From: CAZSHB01 sp964606885
Lineage (GTDB): Bacteria > Babelota > Babeliae > Babelales > CAIQNR01
DNA length: 64,000 nucleotides
Direction of reading: 5' to 3'
Assembly: GCA_964606885.1 (NCBI GenBank)
Contig: CAZSHB010000006.1
Location: 1 to 64,000, forward strand
In this document: one piece after another, positions 22,816 through 31,322 of the stretch
Position numbering within the stretch: the first letter of the stretch is position 1
Layout: every line of letters starts with the position of its first letter
The notes under the pieces: model-generated
What the model was told of the DNA's origin: nothing
Databases searched by the model: none
Seen by the model: the letters and a program-made list of their open reading frames with translations, nothing else
Made by a program: the position numbers and the translations under genes

Positions 22816-25236
22816 TTAAGAATTATTATTGTTAGTGTCACCAGTATCATTACTGGTATCTATATCTTTATCAAAAAAAGTTTGCAGTTTCTTGCTGCGA
22901 GATGGATGGCGTAGCTTACGCAGAGCCTTCACTTCGATTTGTCGGATTCGTTCTCGAGTAACCGAAAAGTCTTTACCAACTTCTTCAAGAGTGTGCTCTG
23001 AAGCAACGTCGATACCAAAACGCATTTTAAGAACTTTTTCTTCACGAGGAGCAAGTGTTTTGAGCACTTCACGTACACGTTCTTTTAAGTCAGAACTTGC
23101 AACGCTTTCTGCTGGAGAAAAGTCTTTATCGTTTTCAATAAAATCTTTGATGAACGCATCTTCACTGTCCCCAACTGGTGTTTCAAGTGAAATTGGCTCT
23201 TTAGAGATTTTAATGATGTTCTTAATTTTCTTTTCATCAAGATTAAGCTCTTTTGAAAGTTCTGCGTAGCTCGGTTCGCGACCATGCTGTTGAATAAAGA
23301 CACGCTTGATCTTGTTGATCTTGTTCAATGTTTCTACCATATGCACCGGCACACGAATAGTACGTGATTGGTCGGCAATAGCACGTGTAATTGCTTGGCG
23401 GATCCACCAGGTTGCGTAGGTTGAGAACTTAAAGCCTCGTTCAAATTCAAATTTTTCTACCGCTTTCATTAAGCCAATGTTTCCTTCTTGGATCAAGTCT
23501 AAGAAATGGAGTCCACGGTTAACGTACTTTTTAGCTAAGTTTACGACAAGTCGTAAGTTTGCTTTAGCAAGTTCATCTTTAGCGTATTTGTCTTCTTTTT
23601 GGCTGATCATTAACTGACGGTAGAGTGCGTTAATTTGTGCTAACGGTAACCCAGCTTCGCCTTCAGTTTTTTTGATAGCCTTTTGAGACATACGGATAGA
23701 AACTTCAAGTTCTTCTTTATCTTTTAAAATATCTTCGCTTGGATTTTTAATGTCGTTAATCCATTTGAGGCGTTCATGCGCATCACGAACAGCTTGTTGG
23801 CGTTCTTGAATTTTAAGAATGAACTTTTCGATACGTTTACCAAGCTTACGAATAAATTTGTTAGCAATACGCAACGATTTAATGGCGTTACTGATTGCCT
23901 GTTTATTCTCTTTAATCTTGGCTAACATTTCTTCTTTTTTGCCAGGCTGTGCAAGCTGTGATCGATACGTAGCGTAAATTTTTTCTTCGTTGTTAATAAG
24001 ATCAGCAATAACCCCGATAGTCTTTAAGAATGCGGTACGTTCTTCTTCTATCTTAGGAAGGTTTTCTTCGTCGTACTCTGCAAACTGAATAATCTCTTTT
24101 AACCCTAGACCGTCTTTTGCAAGTTTTTCACCAAGTTGTACAAACTCTTTGTGTACAAACGGGAAGTGAGAAATAGCATCGATAGAGGTACGCTTGCTGT
24201 TAGCGATTTTGTCAGAGATAACTTTTTCTGTTGTTTTGTTAAGCAACGGAATTTTACCAATATCGCGTAGGTAACATTTAACACCGTCAGTTAAGAAACT
24301 GTTATCGGTAATACGTGCTGAAGTGTCTTCGTCTTCATCTTCTTCGCTTGCGTTTTCTTGGTCTTCTTCGTCGCTTTCACCGTCATCAAGGCCTGCAGCT
24401 CCTAATGAATCTAACGATGCAACGCGGCCTGAATTATCTTTATCGGTATGATGCATATCGTCATGACCCATAAGTTCTTCTTCCATCACCAGTTCGATAT
24501 GCTCTTTTTCAAGCATTTTGAGAAGTGATGCGGCTTCTTTTTCGTTTAAGTTGTTATCTTCGTTAAACGCGATTAATTCTTCGTACGTTAAGCGTCCTGC
24601 TTCTTTTGCATGGTCAACAAGCGTTTCCATTAATTCTTGTTTAAAGTCTGTTGAGGTGCTTTTGTTAACCGGAGCTAACGGTCTTTTTGCAGATGGAGCC
24701 AGCACTCGTTTTTTGAGCAACGGCTTTTTAGCAACTTTAGATGCTTCTGTGGTAGGTGCTGCGTGCATTGTTGGTTTAACAACAGGAGCAACAACTTTTA
24801 CAGGTGCCTTAGTAGGTTGTGCAACGATCTGTTTTTTTGTAGGCGCTACAAGAGCAGGTTTTTTAGGGGTAACTGCTTTGGTAACAGCCGGCTTTACGGG
24901 AGCAATAACTTTTTTGCTTGGAGTCGCTTTTTTGATAACTTTAGTCGGCTTTGGTGCTACAACTTTTTTAGGGCTCGCTTTTTTAGTGACAGTCTTTTTT
25001 ACTGTTACGGGTTTGCGCGCGCCTGTTGCCGGTTTACGGGATACTGTTTTAATGCTTGGGCGTACTGTTTTTTTAGAACTTTTTTTAGCTTTGTTTTTAA
25101 CCGCTGTTTTCTTGCTCGTTTTTTTAACTTGCTTTACTTTAGGGGCTTTTTTCTTATTTGCTTTTTTCATGTGCGACGTTTCTTCTTTTTTAGAGACGCT
25201 GCCAATAATGCGTCTTAAAATTTTTCCTATAACCAT
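22816..25236 (-). CDS. rpoD: primary sigma factor RpoD with long basic N-terminal extension
   Basis: Main sigma factor (806 residues) directing RNA polymerase to -35/-10 promoters. Region 1.1-like sequence starts near 203 (DFKQELMETLVDHAKEAG), followed by an acidic stretch, region 1.2/2 (ANLRLVVNLAKKYVNRGLHF; YATWWIRQAITRAIADQ), region 3, and region 4 with the helix-turn-helix EEVGKDFSVTRERIRQIE. Before region 1.1 lie about 200 residues rich in Lys, Pro, Ala, Val and Thr, like a histone H1 tail; typical RpoD lacks this. The ATG directly abuts the dnaG stop, so translation is likely coupled. The promoters I found here fit a sigma70 consensus. Confidence 0.95.
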   Translation of the reverse strand: MVIGKILRRIIGSVSKKEETSHMKKANKKKAPKVKQVKKTSKKTAVKNKAKKSSKKTVRPSIKTVSRKPATGARKPVTVKKTVTKKASPKKVVAPKPTKVIKKATPSKKVIAPVKPAVTKAVTPKKPALVAPTKKQIVAQPTKAPVKVVAPVVKPTMHAAPTTEASKVAKKPLLKKRVLAPSAKRPLAPVNKSTSTDFKQELMETLVDHAKEAGRLTYEELIAFNEDNNLNEKEAASLLKMLEKEHIELVMEEELMGHDDMHHTDKDNSGRVASLDSLGAAGLDDGESDEEDQENASEEDEDEDTSARITDNSFLTDGVKCYLRDIGKIPLLNKTTEKVISDKIANSKRTSIDAISHFPFVHKEFVQLGEKLAKDGLGLKEIIQFAEYDEENLPKIEEERTAFLKTIGVIADLINNEEKIYATYRSQLAQPGKKEEMLAKIKENKQAISNAIKSLRIANKFIRKLGKRIEKFILKIQERQQAVRDAHERLKWINDIKNPSEDILKDKEELEVSIRMSQKAIKKTEGEAGLPLAQINALYRQLMISQKEDKYAKDELAKANLRLVVNLAKKYVNRGLHFLDLIQEGNIGLMKAVEKFEFERGFKFSTYATWWIRQAITRAIADQSRTIRVPVHMVETLNKINKIKRVFIQQHGREPSYAELSKELNLDEKKIKNIIKISKEPISLETPVGDSEDAFIKDFIENDKDFSPAESVASSDLKERVREVLKTLAPREEKVLKMRFGIDVASEHTLEEVGKDFSVTRERIRQIEVKALRKLRHPSRSKKLQTFFDKDIDTSNDTGDTNNNNS

Positions 25237-26988
25237 TTATATCAACCCCTTATGTAATAAACGTCTTTTAAGTTCTAGAAATTCTTTCACTACCATCTGC
25301 ACTTCCGTTTGATTATTTTCTGCTTGAGCATGCGCTAGTCGAGATTTTGTTGTTGTCACCATTGTCTTCCAATATTTTTTTTCCAACTGTGTAATGAGTG
25401 CGTCAAGTTCGAGCGCCTCTTCTTGTTGGTCTTGTAACAGGAGCTGGTGTACTAACAATCGTTCTTTTTCTTCTAGCGTGTCAAAGAAACTTCCAAAGAG
25501 TTCTCGTTCTTCTTTGCCCGAAAAGCGTTTTAGCTTGTCGACAATCGTTTTGAGCGGCTCTGGCATATAATCAAGCAGTGTGCGTATTTCCGGTTTTTCT
25601 AATAACTGCGTATCGTTTAGTATACCATACATCAATTTTTTTTCTAAAGAAGAAATTGTCTCACATCCCTCTGTCAGAGGTTGAACGTCTCGCTTTGCTA
25701 CAGGCTTAAGACCTGCTTGCAGCTCTCTTTGGAGCGATCCAATTGATATGCCAAAAATATTGGCAGCTTTTTGCAGCAGGATGTCCCGTTTAAGCGGGTC
25801 GTCTAATTTTCTGATAACATCCAGGCATTCTCGAGTAGCCTGAATTTTATGCTGTAGTGGCTCGTTAGCGTANNNNNNNNNNTAGTTTTCGCCTAGCGTA
25901 GTTAAGAAAAAAACAAAGATATCTTGAGCCTTTTGGATCACTGGATCGAGCGTATTATGTTCTTGTAGATATGAAGCAGGGTCAGACCCAGGGGGTAATA
26001 TCACCACATTTACTTCTAAATTAACTTGCCAGCACATAGTTGCTAGGCGCAAGCTTGCCTGTCTGCCAGCCGCGTCAGCATCGTACACAACAAGCAAGGT
26101 GTGTGCGTGGTGCGAAAGGGCCTTAAGATGTTCTAGTGTGCATGCAGTGCCAAGCGTAGCTACAGTGTTGGTATAGCCGTTTTGTACCATGGCAAGACAG
26201 TCGGTATACCCTTCAACAAGCAGCACAGTCTCTTGTTTTTGTATCTCTTTTTTTGCTTTATCAAGACCAAAGAGTAACGATCCTTTTTGAAAATAATCGT
26301 TTTCTTTTGAGTTGTAATATTTTGAGCGTTCATCATCTTCTTTAAAAATTCTGCCACCAAAGCCACAGTAGCTGCCTAGATGGTTGGTAATGGGGAAGAT
26401 AATGCGTTCTTCAAACGGAGAAAAATGTATTTTACCTTCTTGTACAATACCCGCATCAATTAAATCTTGGAGTAAGAACTGATGCGCGCCTACATATTTG
26501 GTCAGTGCACTAATACCTTTTTGTGTTCCAGGAAAGTATCCAACCATAAAGCTATCGATGCTTGTAGAAGTAAATCCGCGCTTGGTCAGGTAATTTTCTA
26601 TAGAGGCATTTTTTTTCAGTTGTTCGTGGCACCATTCTGCTACCAGTTGGCAAAGTGAAAAGTATCTTTTCTTGGTGTCAGGGTTTTTATCAAAATCTTT
26701 GCTAAGTGTTTCTGGTACTTCTAAATTGAACTTATTTGCTAACAGTTTTGCAGCTTCTATTTGTGTGCAGTTTTCAGCTTTACTAATAAAGGCAATAGCA
26801 TCGCCACCAGCGTGACAACCGAAACAGTAAAAAATGTCGCGGTGTGGGCTGACGGTAAATGACGCAGTTTTTTCGCTATGAAAAGGGCACGGGCCTTTCC
26901 AATAATGGCCTGCCTTTTTTAAAGCCACGTAATGGCCAACGACATCAAGAATCGATACTTTTGCTTTGATAAAACTGAATATGTTCAT
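25237..26988 (-). CDS. dnaG: DNA primase DnaG (contains assembly gap)
   Basis: Primase that makes RNA primers at the replication fork. The N-terminal CHC2 zinc finger has C34, H37, C55 and C58. The TOPRIM domain is visible as LLVEGYTDCLAMVQNG and LLVVYDADAAGRQAS, and a C-terminal helicase-binding region follows. Ten N at 25873-25882 fall after the TOPRIM domain. The frame is open on both sides, and dropping a 2-base overlap would read GENYANEPL. It overlaps lgt by 4 bases and abuts rpoD, the classic dnaG-rpoD pairing. Confidence 0.94.
   Translation of the reverse strand: MNIFSFIKAKVSILDVVGHYVALKKAGHYWKGPCPFHSEKTASFTVSPHRDIFYCFGCHAGGDAIAFISKAENCTQIEAAKLLANKFNLEVPETLSKDFDKNPDTKKRYFSLCQLVAEWCHEQLKKNASIENYLTKRGFTSTSIDSFMVGYFPGTQKGISALTKYVGAHQFLLQDLIDAGIVQEGKIHFSPFEERIIFPITNHLGSYCGFGGRIFKEDDERSKYYNSKENDYFQKGSLLFGLDKAKKEIQKQETVLLVEGYTDCLAMVQNGYTNTVATLGTACTLEHLKALSHHAHTLLVVYDADAAGRQASLRLATMCWQVNLEVNVVILPPGSDPASYLQEHNTLDPVIQKAQDIFVFFLTTLGENXXXXYANEPLQHKIQATRECLDVIRKLDDPLKRDILLQKAANIFGISIGSLQRELQAGLKPVAKRDVQPLTEGCETISSLEKKLMYGILNDTQLLEKPEIRTLLDYMPEPLKTIVDKLKRFSGKEERELFGSFFDTLEEKERLLVHQLLLQDQQEEALELDALITQLEKKYWKTMVTTTKSRLAHAQAENNQTEVQMVVKEFLELKRRLLHKGLI
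25873..25882. other. assembly gap (10 N) inside dnaG
   Basis: Ten unknown bases, conventional scaffold padding. Flanks both end or begin with TA, and merging them keeps the frame, so the true gap may be zero. True length is unknown. Confidence 0.95.
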
Positions 26989-27767
26989 TTCTTGTTAGTG
27001 AGACCTGATCTAAGAGGGTAATACGTTCTTCTGATAAACAGAATTAATCCTATCACAAACAAACCTAAAGCGCATACTTGAGATAGTGACATAACGTTCT
27101 GAATCAGTGTTCTGTCAGCACGTAACATATCAACTAAAAATCTTTGTAAGCTTACCAATAGTAAATAACAAGAGAAAAGTTGTCCCGGTTTAGTAAACTT
27201 TTTTTGACCTACGTAATACAAAAATAAAAAAATGCTAAACAGCAAGAACGAACTGTACAGTTGCGTAGGATGGAGCGGTACATGCAGTGGTGCTAATGAT
27301 GCAGGGCTGGTATAGGTTACAGCAAGACAAGAGTTGGTAGTAATACCGTAACAGCAGCCAGCAATAAAACAGCCAAGACGTGCAATTGCTTGTGTTAATG
27401 GTGCGTACACACCAACACGGTCAAGAAACGGATAGACTGGTATGCCACGTTTTTTTAAATAACGGGGTATAACAATAAGCAGCGCAATAAGTGTTCCTAG
27501 AATAGAAAAGCCACCATCCCAAATAAAAAAGATAGCAAGCAATGACGGTAACGTTTGCCAGTACTCAAGCACGTACAAAATTCTGCCGCCAATAACGCCG
27601 GTAATAATCCCTACGGTGACAATATCAAACAGCGTTGTAGTGGTCATGATCGGTTTAACTTTTGGATCTTTGTGCAAGAAGTATAAAAACGTCACAACAC
27701 CTAAGAAAATCATTGCTCCGTATGCTTGAATTGATAACGGACCCCAAACATGTAACGAGGTAGCCAT
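26985..27767 (-). CDS. lgt: prolipoprotein diacylglyceryl transferase
   Basis: Inner-membrane enzyme (260 residues, about seven helices) that attaches diacylglycerol to the lipobox Cys of preprolipoproteins. Recognisable are GGRILYVLEYW, FFIWDGGFSILG, the ARLGCFIAGCCYG segment in place of the usual R-x-G-N-F-x-N-G, and HPTQLYSSF. The diverged Asn-to-Cys changes in the arginine-loop region are notable. Partner lspA is at 42094, and a lipobox protein (43322) provides a client. It overlaps dnaG by 4 bases. Confidence 0.88.
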   Translation of the reverse strand: MATSLHVWGPLSIQAYGAMIFLGVVTFLYFLHKDPKVKPIMTTTTLFDIVTVGIITGVIGGRILYVLEYWQTLPSLLAIFFIWDGGFSILGTLIALLIVIPRYLKKRGIPVYPFLDRVGVYAPLTQAIARLGCFIAGCCYGITTNSCLAVTYTSPASLAPLHVPLHPTQLYSSFLLFSIFLFLYYVGQKKFTKPGQLFSCYLLLVSLQRFLVDMLRADRTLIQNVMSLSQVCALGLFVIGLILFIRRTYYPLRSGLTNKK

Positions 27768-27790
27768 ACACGTACTCCTTAAAGTAATTT

Positions 27791-29587
27791 TTATTGTAGG
27801 CTAGCGCGTAAAATCAACAGTGACAAGGCAGTAGGCGTCATTCCTGGTATAAGGCTTGCGTGTGCAATCGTTGCAGGTTTGTGCGATGTTAGTTTTTGTT
27901 TAATTTCGGTTGAAAGACCATCCATGATCATGTAGTTCAGTGATGGGTCTAACTTCATAGTTTGGTATTTTTTGATACGAGCAATTTCCCGTTCTTCCCG
28001 TTCAAGATACGGACCATATTTGATGGTCGCTTGAATTGTTTGGCATGCACGGTACGGTAATCGTTTGCCTGTTAAGGTAAAGATAGTTTCTGTTGTTACG
28101 GTATTGTCGCCAAACAGATTGAGTAATGCTGTTGGTTTATGTTCAGCTTTGAGTTGAGCAATTGTTTCTTCAATTAACTGTTTTTCTTGTTTAAAAAGCT
28201 CGTAAAGCTTTGTATCTATCATGCCTAAGTTATAAGCAGGCTCCATAAGTCTTAAAAACACGTTGTCTTGACGGAGCGTGAGGCGACGCTCAGCACGAGA
28301 CGTAAACATACGGTACGGTTCATCAACAGACATGGTTGTCAGATCGTCAATCATGACGCCGATATACCCTTGCGTTCTATCCATAATAAAAGGATCTTTG
28401 CCGTGTGCTTTTTGATGTGCGTTAATACCAGCAATAATGCCTTGACCTGCAGCTTCTTCGTACCCAGTAGTGCCATTAATTTGACCTGCTAAAAAAAGAC
28501 CTGGCACGGTTTTAACTTCAAGTGTTGGTTTAAGTTGGTGTGGCAAAACAAAGTCATACTCTATGGCATACCCAGCACGTACAATAATCGCGTTTTCAAA
28601 GCCTTTTATGCTATTAATATATGCTTGTTGTACTTCTAAAGGTAGTGATGTTGAAAGGCCATTTGGGTACATCCAATCAGTTGAGGCACTTTCTGGTTCA
28701 ACAAAAATTTGGTGTGAACTTTTTTGTGCAAAGCGAGTAATTTTGTCTTCTATTGAAGGGCAATAGCGAGGGCCTGTACCAATCAGTTCTTTTCTTAAAA
28801 TCTTTGAAAGGTGGGCATTTTTTTTGATGATATCGTGTGTTTGTTCGTTAGTGTGGGTGATGTAGCAGTCTTTTTTAGGTGTTACTTTGTGTGGAGTAAA
28901 CTCAAACAGATATTCAAGTTCGTCAGATTCCTGTTTTTCCATAACGGTAAAATCTAAGCTGTCTGCTTTAAGGCGTGGGGGTGTACCCGTTTTTAGTCTG
29001 CCCAGTTCTAGGCCAAACGAGCGTAGTGAGTCTGAAAGTGTCTTAACTGCTTTTTCTGTTTCTCTACCAGATGCATACTGCGTCATACCCACATGTACTA
29101 AGCCGTTTAAAAAGGTCCCGCTGGTAACAATAACGGTAGGTGCGTTAAGCACGGTACCATCAGCTAAACGTGCACCAATAACTTCTTGTTTTTCGTTTAC
29201 CAAAATATCGTCAACCATATTTTCTATGATGGTCAGGTTTTCCATAGCGCCAAGGCGATTTTGGGCTTCTTGGGCGTAAGCGTTCTTGTCTATTTGTAAA
29301 CGGAGTCCGTGAACAGCCGGTCCTTTGGTGGTGTTAAGCATGCGTACTTGTAGATAGGTTTTGGTACACAGTTGGGGCATAAGGCCGCCAAGCGCGCTGA
29401 TTTCAAACACGATATGGCCTTTGCCAATACCGCCAATAGCAGGGTTGCAAGGCATGTACCCGATACGTTGTGCATCAAGCGTAATGAGTGCCGTTTTAGA
29501 ACCCATTTTTGCTGGTGCATGAGCAGCTTCGACGCCCGCATGACCACCGCCAATTACAATGACATCAAAATCTTTTATGGTAAGCAT
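27791..29587 (-). CDS. mnmG: tRNA uridine-5-carboxymethylaminomethyl modification enzyme MnmG (GidA)
   Basis: FAD-dependent enzyme (598 residues) that works with MnmE on the wobble uridine of certain tRNAs. The N-terminal dinucleotide-binding motif is VIVIGGGHAGVEAA. GidA signatures GPRYCPSIEDK and the GLFLAGQINGTTGYEEAAGQ segment are clear, as is a C-terminal helical domain that binds MnmE and tRNA. MnmE is not in the window. It is first gene of the leftward run to lgt, dnaG and rpoD, with a promoter at 29654-29682. Confidence 0.95.
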   Translation of the reverse strand: MLTIKDFDVIVIGGGHAGVEAAHAPAKMGSKTALITLDAQRIGYMPCNPAIGGIGKGHIVFEISALGGLMPQLCTKTYLQVRMLNTTKGPAVHGLRLQIDKNAYAQEAQNRLGAMENLTIIENMVDDILVNEKQEVIGARLADGTVLNAPTVIVTSGTFLNGLVHVGMTQYASGRETEKAVKTLSDSLRSFGLELGRLKTGTPPRLKADSLDFTVMEKQESDELEYLFEFTPHKVTPKKDCYITHTNEQTHDIIKKNAHLSKILRKELIGTGPRYCPSIEDKITRFAQKSSHQIFVEPESASTDWMYPNGLSTSLPLEVQQAYINSIKGFENAIIVRAGYAIEYDFVLPHQLKPTLEVKTVPGLFLAGQINGTTGYEEAAGQGIIAGINAHQKAHGKDPFIMDRTQGYIGVMIDDLTTMSVDEPYRMFTSRAERRLTLRQDNVFLRLMEPAYNLGMIDTKLYELFKQEKQLIEETIAQLKAEHKPTALLNLFGDNTVTTETIFTLTGKRLPYRACQTIQATIKYGPYLEREEREIARIKKYQTMKLDPSLNYMIMDGLSTEIKQKLTSHKPATIAHASLIPGMTPTALSLLILRASLQ

Positions 29588-29615
29588 GTTTGTTTTTGGA
29601 ACCTGTTTTAAAAAG

Positions 29616-29653
29616 AAAAACCCCTAGAACACCGACTAAATATTCTAAGGGTT
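29616..29653 (-). terminator. intrinsic terminator between secreted gene and mnmG
   Basis: On the minus strand, an 11-bp stem AACCCTTAGAA / TTCTAGGGGTT (one G-U pair) is followed by TTTTT. Its upstream arm overlaps the predicted mnmG transcription start (see the promoter at 29654). Confidence 0.7.
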
Positions 29654-29682
29654 AGTATAGATGCTTGCGATTATTTGCACAA
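29654..29682 (-). promoter_or_regulatory. sigma70-type promoter for mnmG operon
   Basis: On the minus strand, TTGTGC (29682-29677), 17-base spacer, TATACT (29659-29654). Start would fall near 29647, giving a leader of about 60 bases. Confidence 0.65.
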
Positions 29683-29715
29683 TCGCAGCTTGATTTTTAT
29701 GAGCGCTTAGAGCTC

Positions 29716-30066
29716 TTACTTTTTAAGAAAAGCGTTAACTTTTGCTAAGCTGTCACCAAATTCTGCTTTAAGGGCAGCAGCTAATTTTGGATATTTTGCA
29801 GGGATAGTTTTTGCTGCTTGAAAGCGTGTTGATAGGTTTTGTAATTTTTCTACAAGTGTTGCAAATTGAAAGAGCTTTGCTTTTTCTAGAGCTGCTTTTA
29901 AAGAAGAAGCGCCAGCTGCAACATGTTCTTTAAAAAGTTGTACGGCATGAGCTTCTTGATCCAGTATAGCAACAACGGCTGTTTCTTCTGGAGAAACATG
30001 TTTAGCTTGAGTAAGTACTGTCACAGCCATAGCTGAGATTATAAGAGCTAATTTAAAATTTTTCAT
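29716..30066 (-). CDS. small secreted helical protein
   Basis: Not recognised. 116 residues with a signal peptide (MKNFKLALIISAMAVTVLTQA) and an Ala/Lys/Leu-rich helical mature domain. AAAGGG precedes ATG 30066. A longer frame to 30177 exists but would bury the signal peptide. It is closed by the 29616 terminator. No cysteines or known motifs. Confidence 0.62.
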   Translation of the reverse strand: MKNFKLALIISAMAVTVLTQAKHVSPEETAVVAILDQEAHAVQLFKEHVAAGASSLKAALEKAKLFQFATLVEKLQNLSTRFQAAKTIPAKYPKLAAALKAEFGDSLAKVNAFLKK

Positions 30067-30254
30067 CAGTGACCCTTTATAAGTAATAGTCATGTTATAT
30101 GAGCACGTATATGCTTTATTGAGCATGAATATCAGTTTACCTTTTGCATGCAGGTCTATCAAAACCCCCCTATCCAATCTATTGATTTAATCGGTTTATC
30201 CGCGTATTCTAGAGCTTTATAAATAAGCTTGTTTAAGCCTGTAGAAAGGGGTAT

Positions 30255-31322
30255 ATGTTTTTCCATTTGTCATTTCTTTTGAAGCAATGGGTGCCAGCCT
30301 TCAATGTGGTCCATTACGTGAGTTTTAGGTCTTTAGCCGCTTTACTTACCGCTTTAGGCTTATCGTTTATCATAGGGCCTGTTTTTATGCGGTTCTCAAA
30401 GCGTTGGTTGCGCTCAAAAGCTCGTGAATATACCCCACATGCACATCAAGAGAGTAAGAATGATATGCCTACAATGGGCGGGTTATTTGTGCTTTTAGTG
30501 GTCATACTCAGCACTGTTTTATGGACTAATATAGCCAATCCGTTGGTGTGGGTGTTTTTGACCTGCATTATAGGTTTTGGTGCTATTGGTGGATGGGACG
30601 ATTGGCGTAAATTACGTACAGGTAAAGGTATTTCTGCACGCTTAAAAAGTAGTTTGCAGGTTATTATAGCGGCAGCAGTTGGCATCTTATGGGTTGCGTT
30701 GTGTAATCCATCGACAGATTTGGTATTTCCGTTTATTAAAACATTGCATCCGGCGCTTGGATTCTTGTTTATCCCGTGGATTATTTTTGTGCTGGTAGGT
30801 ACCAGTAACGCGGTGAATTTAACAGACGGTCTTGATGGGCTTGCAATCGGTTCTTTGCTTACTAATTTTGGTACGTTTGCTGTTATCTGTTATGCAGCTG
30901 GGCATCAAAAAATAGCGAGTTATTTACAGATTCCTTTTGCAGGTACTGCTGAGCTTACAGTTGCAGCAGGTGCGCTTGTTGGAGCCTCGCTTGGGTTTTT
31001 ATGGTACAACACGTATCCAGCGCAAATCTTTATGGGTGATGTAGGTTCATTGTCTCTTGGTGCAGGGCTTGCGTTTATGGCGCTTGCGGCAAAGCAAGAA
31101 TTAATATTACCGCTTGCTGGTGGGTTATTTGTGCTTGAAGCAGTATCGGTGATTTTACAAACAGGTTCGTATAGATTTTTTAAACGCCGCATCTTTAGAA
31201 TGGCGCCTATACATCATCATTTTGAGTTATTAGGTTGGCCAGAATCTAAGATTACTGTTCGCTTTTCTATTATCACGATTGTCTTGTGTTTGCTTGCACT
31301 TATGACGCTAAAATTACGCTGA
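30255..31322 (+). CDS. mraY: phospho-N-acetylmuramoyl-pentapeptide transferase
   Basis: Integral membrane enzyme (355 residues, about ten helices) that forms lipid I from UDP-MurNAc-pentapeptide and undecaprenyl phosphate. Motifs include KNDMPTMGGL, the Asp pair in GGWDDWRKL, the NAVNLTDGLDGLAIG loop, FMGDVGSLSLG and the C-terminal APIHHHFELLGW histidines. It has SD AAAGGGG. With murB, murE, glmU and mreB it shows active peptidoglycan synthesis. The 3' end overlaps the convergent permease gene by 9 bases. Confidence 0.96.
   Translation: MFFHLSFLLKQWVPAFNVVHYVSFRSLAALLTALGLSFIIGPVFMRFSKRWLRSKAREYTPHAHQESKNDMPTMGGLFVLLVVILSTVLWTNIANPLVWVFLTCIIGFGAIGGWDDWRKLRTGKGISARLKSSLQVIIAAAVGILWVALCNPSTDLVFPFIKTLHPALGFLFIPWIIFVLVGTSNAVNLTDGLDGLAIGSLLTNFGTFAVICYAAGHQKIASYLQIPFAGTAELTVAAGALVGASLGFLWYNTYPAQIFMGDVGSLSLGAGLAFMALAAKQELILPLAGGLFVLEAVSVILQTGSYRFFKRRIFRMAPIHHHFELLGWPESKITVRFSIITIVLCLLALMTLKLR

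Noticed and set aside
22829..23269. 146-residue rightward frame inside rpoD
   Set aside because: Ser/Arg-rich shadow of the conserved sigma regions 3 and 4.
24518..25312. 264-residue rightward frame antisense to the rpoD 5' end
   Set aside because: It is the complement of the Lys/Pro/Ala-rich rpoD tail; the composition (Phe, Leu, Gly rich) and lack of SD show it is a shadow of biased codons.
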